A stretch of 64,000 bases of DNA, taken from Dysidea avara (lineage: Eukaryota > Porifera > Demospongiae > Dictyoceratida > Dysideidae). The stretch is taken from the NCBI RefSeq assembly GCF_963678975.1, contig NC_089272.1, forward strand, positions 63,872,574-63,936,573. Direction: 5' to 3'. Shown here piece by piece: positions 57,779 through 64,000 of the stretch. The translations under genes and the position numbers were made by a program. The notes under the pieces were generated by a model. That model saw only the letters and a list, made by a program, of their open reading frames with translations. It did not search any database and had not been told where the DNA came from. Every line of letters starts with the position of its first letter. Position 1 is the first letter of the stretch.

Positions 57779-58704
57779 CAACGTTGAAACTAGTCTGGCG
57801 GCGCCCGCCCCTTCGCATAGAGTAAGGGTCTGGTATGCTTAGTATAGTGGAGTTGTACCGGATTACCAAAAACTGGTGCAACCAATCAGAACGCTCCACG
57901 TTTAATCAGCGCATTTTTGTGTATGTTACGTCAAAAGAAGGAATCAAATGCCCTAACAGTACTGAAGAAACAAAAGGAGTTAGCTAATAAAGAACAAAGA
58001 GAAGAAAGTGTTATATCGGGAAGGGATTTTCGCCTTGTTTGATACGCGAAAAAACCATGTTACGCTCTGATTTCCTAGGTAGGGAGACATGTGTCTTTTA
58101 TAAAAGTAGACCAATCCACTTTCGCCTATGTAAAGGAGAAGAAAGTTCAATATCTCTGCCACAGTTTTGGGTGAGGCACTTCCGTTAAGGCCATTTTCGT
58201 TACGTCATTACATTCAAATTAAATTCCTCCAGAACAACTCGGTGATACTAAGCATACCAGACCCTTACTCAATGCGAAGGGGCGGGCGCCGCCAGACTAC
58301 GTTGAAACCGGGTCACTACTGCTAACCCGGATGACCCACTGACCCGGATTAATTAAAGCCGAGACGTGTTTCGGCTAGTCTCGAGCGAGCGAACGAGTCT
58401 ACATTTTGAGCGTTCGATTCGTGTTGAGTAAATATTGCAACTTCAGCCTATCTGTAGGTTGAAGACCAAAAAAAAAAAAAAAAAAGGTCTCCACCTACTG
58501 ACAATAGCTACCCTCGCGTATGTGTGGGCGTGGCTCACGAAAGAGCTACGCGATAGCGTTTAGAAGTTTTCACGTCGTCAAACGAACAATTTCGTTTCTC
58601 ACGTGATCCAATTCGGGTCAGACCCGGATAAATTGTAAACCGGGTCAGACCCGGATGACCCGGAGAAAATGTGACCCGGATGACCCGACCCGGTTTCAAC
58701 GCTG
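57779..58704. mobile_element. hAT-like element with 8-bp TSD, interrupted
   Basis: The ends CAACGTTGAAACCGGGTC (restored across the inner insertion by its duplicated target) and GACCCGGTTTCAACGCTG are inverted. The flanks are the 8-base repeat GTTGATAC (57771-57778 and 58705-58712). CCCGG and ACCCGGATGACC motifs repeat inside. About 408 bp without the inner insertion. Contains an A run at 58467-58486. Confidence 0.88.
57791..58299. mobile_element. Inner element with ~55-bp TIRs and 9-bp TSD (Mutator-like)
   Basis: TAGTCTGGCGGCGCCCGCCC at the left is the complement of the right end, and the match continues for about 55 bases with one mismatch. The flanks are the perfect 9-base repeat CGTTGAAAC (57782-57790 and 58300-58308). 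Long TIRs and a 9-bp TSD suggest the Mutator superfamily. It has no transposase, 509 bp, and sits inside the hAT-like element. Confidence 0.9.
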
Positions 58705-58712
58705 GTTGATAC

Positions 58713-59954
58713 TGCACTGTCGTGAAGCTCACATGATCAATTAGTAAAACTTCATTGTAAATGGGAAGTGTAAACTATTTTACAACACCAGATGCAAGAT
58801 TACAGAATTAAAATAACTATATACAAAAATTGTGTGGTGGCCAGCGGTCAAGGTGGTGGTGTTGAGGGTCAGATGGCAACATGATTGTGCCACTTTGAAA
58901 TAACAACCAGTATTATTGTGTTGTATACTGAGCTAGATAGCTAGCTACCTTTATTTCAGCAGGATTAGAGCATTGTATTGATTTTTTTGCAAGAAAGTAG
59001 GTATCGCATCATCAGGTCAAATCAAAAATCCTATAGTATCACTCATGAATCTATAATTAACTATTTTATGTATACATCTTGTCATACCCACCTTATGGAA
59101 TCTGGTTAGTATTAGTTAATGGACAATGATGAGGTATCATCCAGATTGTATTCATTCATTGGACATTTCCTTGTTTACGCTTCCTCGACAAATTACTGTA
59201 GCTACGTATGCTGGCACAACATTTTCTAGCCTGTTATGGTCACAGTATAGTTGGCACAAACCTAACATTTATTAATGCCTTGTTTCCTGTCCCCTAGATA
59301 CCTCTGAACTGGTGAGGGTGGGGGTTATTATTATTACTAAGGCCAGGTCACGTACATACATCCTACCCATAAGGCATCTATACACCATTGATGTACCAGC
59401 ACTTAGCTACCAGTGGCAAATGATGCCCCCAAATTAGCATATAGATATTTTCAAAACATTTTTACCTTTAGACAGGTGCTCACAAGCCACAATCAATCAT
59501 TGTCCATCCAGAAAGTACAACTTGATTTCAATTCAACAGAGGATGCCAGGGTTAGCAGACCAATGAGTACAATAGGCTGAATTCTTTAGCACTCCAGCAT
59601 TTCAATTGAAAGCATTATATATTCTGTAGGCTGGTGGCCGTGCCTACTAATAATCAATGCATACAGCATAACTAGCAGTCATTGACAACTATATGAAACC
59701 TATATTATTAGTTCATAATGTATTATTATGAACTCTTGATTATATCAAATGTCTGACTATATTACGCATGGCAGGGAATGTCCCCTCACTTCATTATTTA
59801 TGCACAGTGAAATAAGACTCTCAATAATGGACAACTTAGGACCAAGACGTTTTTGCCACCATCACTGCAATAATGTTGTCCTCTAAAGATGTTTACAGTC
59901 AGATCTGTTGGGACTGTCCTTATTATGGAGTATTAGTTCTATTGTGTTCTCAAG
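58713..59954. other. Intergenic, nothing recognised
   Basis: No exon, RNA gene or paired element ends seen. Confidence 0.4.
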
Positions 59955-60144
59955 ATACCGTATAAATTAGCTTTTTTTCGTTGTAAAATAATTTTGTATG
60001 CAAAACTTGTACAAAAATTTCTTACACGAACTTTTTACACATGAAGATCGAACTACTCTAATAGAGCAGTCATTCATGGAAAATATTTTTACACGAAAGT
60101 TAGTCACAAATTTTTTTGCATGAAAATAAAGCAAATTACGGTAT
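59955..60144. mobile_element. MITE with ATACCGTAWATT-type ends
   Basis: ATACCGTATAAATTAGCTTT and AAAGCAAATTACGGTAT are inverted ends. 190 bp. It contains one CTCTAATAGAG module (60046-60072) and inverted TTTACACGAA-type blocks. Confidence 0.75.
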
Positions 60145-60766
60145 TTACCATGATCTCAAATCAGTGGCGATTCTAGACTTGACCTACTAGGGGGGCCAAG
60201 TAGGGAACTATTGTTGTATGGCTGTAATATACATTAAGCTAAAAATAACAATACCAATCCATACTGCAACTTTTCCCCAAGAGTTTTAAAGAGCTATTTT
60301 TCAGCAGGGGGAGGGGCTGCCCCTCCCTTAGAATCCCCTATGTCTCAAATAACTGGTTGATGCTCTTAGCTACTTTAGCAGAAAAAAGAAGACAAGCCTC
60401 ACAATGTGAGAGTCTGCAGATAGTACAAAGGGTATATGCACAGCCTGCAACATATGGTTGCTTCTTCTCAACAGCAGAGCTTGCTAGAAGCAGGACACTG
60501 GAAGATAGCACATGCAAGGAAGAGACATCATACAAGCACAAATCAAAATATCAGAATGTAGTCACTCTGCTCTTCCCAAGTCAAGCCCCTCAGGCCTACA
60601 TTGTTTCCAGTAACAATTTTAACCCAACACTGCAGGATTAGATATATTCTCTATGTCACATCAGTTAAATGAAGCTCATTGATTAAAGCATAATAAAAAC
60701 TGACAGCAAATAATAAAACACAGCCCAAGAGTAAAATCATAATTTGGCCCAGAGGTTGATCCATTG
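60145..60766. other. Intergenic, possible hAT-like remnant
   Basis: CAGTGGCGATTCTAGACTTG near 60163 and GGGCTGCCCCTCCCTTAGAA near 60310 look like worn hAT-type ends. No gene; the open frames at 60338-60641 have no domain. Confidence 0.35.
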
Positions 60767-61617
<851 letters not shown>

Positions 61618-61857
61618 CTGTAACAATGTTGAAACAACAAGGTGATGTTATTATGTACAATCCTGAAGTGCAGCATGTACATTCAGTCAGTTATTAATGT
61701 AAGTTCACCACTGATAAGGTATGCAGAGTTGGACCTCACAGTCTCACAAAAAAAGATTAAAGGATTTTATGCATACCATTTACTAATGTAACTTTAGCTG
61801 TCACTATAGTTGCAAGATATATACTAATTTCAAAGGATGTAACCGTTATACCATATA
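61618..61857. other. Upstream of the ABCH fragment, nothing recognised
   Basis: No further ABCH exon can be read here on the minus strand. Confidence 0.4.
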
Positions 61858-62595
61858 TATATATATACTGAGGAGAGTATCCTACTCTCATATACCCCTG
61901 TAGAAAGGTGTATCAATATCGTGAAGTTATGATGTAATGACAAGGTGATGTGGTTTGTGCCATACAGGCAGCCATAAAAGTGTGAGAATTGTTAGAAGTT
62001 TGTCATATCTCGCAACGTTCAGGAAAGCCATATCCGTGAATGGCTGGGCAAAAATGCCTAAGCAGTTGTCTAAACCCATGAAGATGTGCCTGTAGTTCAG
62101 TGAGAAATGCTGAGAGCTCAAGCAGGGGTGTACGAAGGGGGGTTTCCAGGAGTTTCAGGAAACCCCTTTGGATTTTACACCGTACTTGAAACATTAAGAA
62201 ATTGAAACTTCATTCCAGAATTTGGAATCTGTCATGGAACAGGACACATTTTAAACTTTTATCTTAGTTAAATAATGGTTTTTCACATGACAGCAACACT
62301 TATAGCATTGTTCTGAATTATGATTTTGGTGAAAAGATCGAGATACTCTAATAAAGCAATCAGGCAATATAAACTACTCTAATATAACAGTCACTTAGCT
62401 GTAGTGGAAACCCCTTTTCAAAATCCCTGTGTACGCTCCTGCTCAAGTTAGTTCAGTTGCTAGTGATGTTGTTAGGCACATGTTTAATTGATATTAATGA
62501 CATCATTAATTATATATACAAAGAAAAACGGGCAAACTTGGAAATGTTACATCATAACTTCACGATATGAGGTAACTCTCCTCAGCATATATATT
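61858..62595. mobile_element. Foldback element (CTGAGGAGAGTA ends) with nested hAT
   Basis: ATACTGAGGAGAGTATCCTA and ATATCGTGAAGTTATGATGT (61863-61935) pair with ACATCATAACTTCACGATAT and TACTCTCCTCAGCATATATA on the right (62549-62592). A related piece, GCATCATAACTTCACTATAT with AGTAGGATACTCTCC, lies at 36645-36705 in ABCH intron 10. The nested hAT-like element occupies 62123-62440. Confidence 0.78.
62123..62440. mobile_element. hAT-like MITE (CAGGGGTGTACG ends)
   Basis: CAGGGGTGTACGAAGGGGGG with TTTCC pairs with GGAAACCCCTTTTCAAAATC and CCTGTGTACGCTCCT. It is flanked by the direct repeat GCTCAAG (62116-62122 and 62441-62447). It contains two tandem CTCTAATA-type modules (62336-62394). 318 bp, non-coding. 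Confidence 0.8.
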
Positions 62596-63224
62596 ATGAA
62601 CTCTTGGTTATACTGTATATTAAGGTACAAGTAATATATTAGATAACTACAGTAAGTTACAAAAGTAACAATTTTGATGATATGTTTAAACATTGATGAA
62701 GACAGGTGAAGAGAACAGTCGACTGCTTTATCTCAAATGTGGCAGGGTGAGCATAAGGACAAATATAGTGCAAAACCAAATGGAATAAATCTAGCTTTGG
62801 AATGGATCACACTGTAACTAAATGAATGTAAGACCTCTTTCTAAAGGGTTAGTTTTGTTCAGGCTGGTCAAAATAAATTTTATACTGCTGGGTAATAACT
62901 TCATTGTGGTTAGTAAACAAAAACAACATAGTTGAGCTCCTTAGCAAGCATTCAGATATATGGTTACTAAGTAGTTCTGTGTATTGTATGATTAGTATGA
63001 TATGATTAGTGATTCAGCCAGTAGTCACTGAGTATTTGGATGTTAATAACAAATTCTTTACTCAGTTTTCAACTCAAACAATGAGAATCGTATAACATGT
63101 CTGTTTTAAACAAGCATGGTCACTAGTGAACATACATTTGTCCAATTATTTCGTCAGAAATTTGTCCCCTATGGGCATGTTATTTCAAAACTGGCACATT
63201 TTTGCTATGAAGCGCATGAACTAG
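62596..63224. other. Intergenic, nothing recognised
   Basis: AT-rich with no supportable feature. Confidence 0.4.
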
Positions 63225-63340
63225 TATAAGGAAAAATTGGGAATTTCAAGTTTGATTAGGGAAACAAGGAAGTAAACCTTCCTTGTTTCCTTACTTTTAT
63301 CCAAAATCAAACTTATAATTTCTAATTTTTCATTATACTT
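63225..63340. repeat. Hairpin of the AAGGAAACAAG family
   Basis: AAGTTTGATTAGGG with AAACAAGGAAGTAA pairs with TTACTTTTATCC and CTTGTTTCC in a compact foldback. It shares CTTGTTTCCTTACTTTT with 1180-1557. Confidence 0.7.
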
Positions 63341-63414
63341 GTTTGTTGTAACATTACTATGACTAGTTAACCTGCCCATACCAAATCAAAAGAAAGGCAA
63401 GGGGGTGTCATGTA

Positions 63415-63685
63415 GGTATGTCATGTAGGTAGATCTGTAACCAGTCAAAGTCTTGACTCACCAAATTTTTGCTGTAACTTTTGACTAAGAACCTTTTTCA
63501 ATCTTTGACCTGTGATTTAGCAATAATATTTCAGTACTTTTCGATTGTGGGTTGGAATTTTTTCCCTTGACCGTTGACTTGACCTGAATTTGGTGGTCTT
63601 GACCCTTGACTTATATAATTAGTGTTTGACCACAATTGCAGATCTACCTACAGTGAGTGTATATGTGTCACCCCCTTGAAAGGAG
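63415..63685. repeat. Relative of the 24436-26055 right end
   Basis: TTGACCCTTGACTT, several CTTGAC/TTTGAC repeats and GTGTATATGTGTCACCCCCT, TTG and GAGTGCCA match the right end of the composite element at about 25815-26050. No partner left end was found. Confidence 0.6.
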
Positions 63686-63737
63686 AGTGCCAGAGTCAAT
63701 GTTTTCATCTGAACACACACCCCAGCTATCCTTTTCT

Positions 63738-64000
63738 GGCCCAAGAGTGAAGTGGTCATTATGCTTTGCTGTCAGCTATGTTCAGCCTGTTACTCAGTGC
63801 TACAAATGAAGAGAAGCCCCTCTGCAATCAATCCAGTCACCACGGAAAATGCGGATGATTCATGTGCTCCAACGATCAATTACTGACTCGAAAGTGACCA
63901 TTACGCTTCGCTTTCAACTATAAGCCTGTTTTACAGCATTACAAATGAAGAACAGGAGAAGTACCTCTGCAGCCACCATGGAGAATACAGACGATTTCCA
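63738..64000. repeat. Dispersed repeat family A, inverted and tandem copies
   Basis: Two adjacent units (about 63738-63880 and 63885-64000) share CATTA-GCTT-GCTTTC and ACAAATGAAGA blocks. They are the reverse complement of the TAATGG/CAGCTATG region of family A at 9310-9350 and 27660-27760. The sequence runs off the window. Confidence 0.6.

Overview
The window is AT-rich, intron-containing animal DNA. The organism is most likely a sponge. The inference rests on short introns, a Kelch propeller gene and death-domain exons of types I associate with sponge genomes, an ABCH-type ABC transporter, and a very high load of non-autonomous DNA transposons and broken non-LTR retrotransposons. No ribosomal or mitochondrial marker is present, so the taxon is not proven.

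Layout. 1-4.9 kb: a 5'-truncated LINE on the minus strand, a foldback element, and a ~1.27 kb terminal-inverted-repeat (TIR) element carrying a hAT-like insertion with a perfect 8-bp target-site duplication (TSD). 4.9-5.9 kb: the last exon of a six-repeat Kelch protein (+). 6-13.8 kb: LINE remnants and dispersed repeats. 13.86-16.29 kb: a 5'-truncated, frameshifted Ty3/gypsy element (+). 16.75-19.27 kb: a three-exon gene with RING, B-box-like, ubiquitin-like, second RING and TRAF-type zinc finger segments (+), followed by a death-domain exon at 20.44-20.74 kb and a decayed copy of that exon near 22.9 kb. 23.42-23.62 kb: two exons of a broken ABCH gene.

26.3-43.5 kb: a complete 22-exon ABCH/ABCG-type half-transporter (+), assembled by splice sites with phase agreement at every junction (731 aa). 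Its introns hold many miniature elements. 43.5-54.7 kb: no intact gene; TIR elements, a foldback around LINE coding remains, and a minisatellite. 54.8-57.5 kb: an eight-exon minus-strand gene (392 aa, family not recognised). Two nested transposons, each with its own TSD, lie just upstream of its start codon. 60.77-61.62 kb: the last two exons of another ABCH gene on the minus strand. 61.8-64 kb: foldback and dispersed repeats.

The ABCH locus therefore has one intact gene and two gene fragments nearby, and the death-domain exon has a decayed neighbour copy, so both families have been duplicating and decaying here. The most unusual signal is a short module (core ACTCTAATAGAGCAGTCA) present about 17 times in both orientations, including inside elements whose ends belong to clearly different transposon families.
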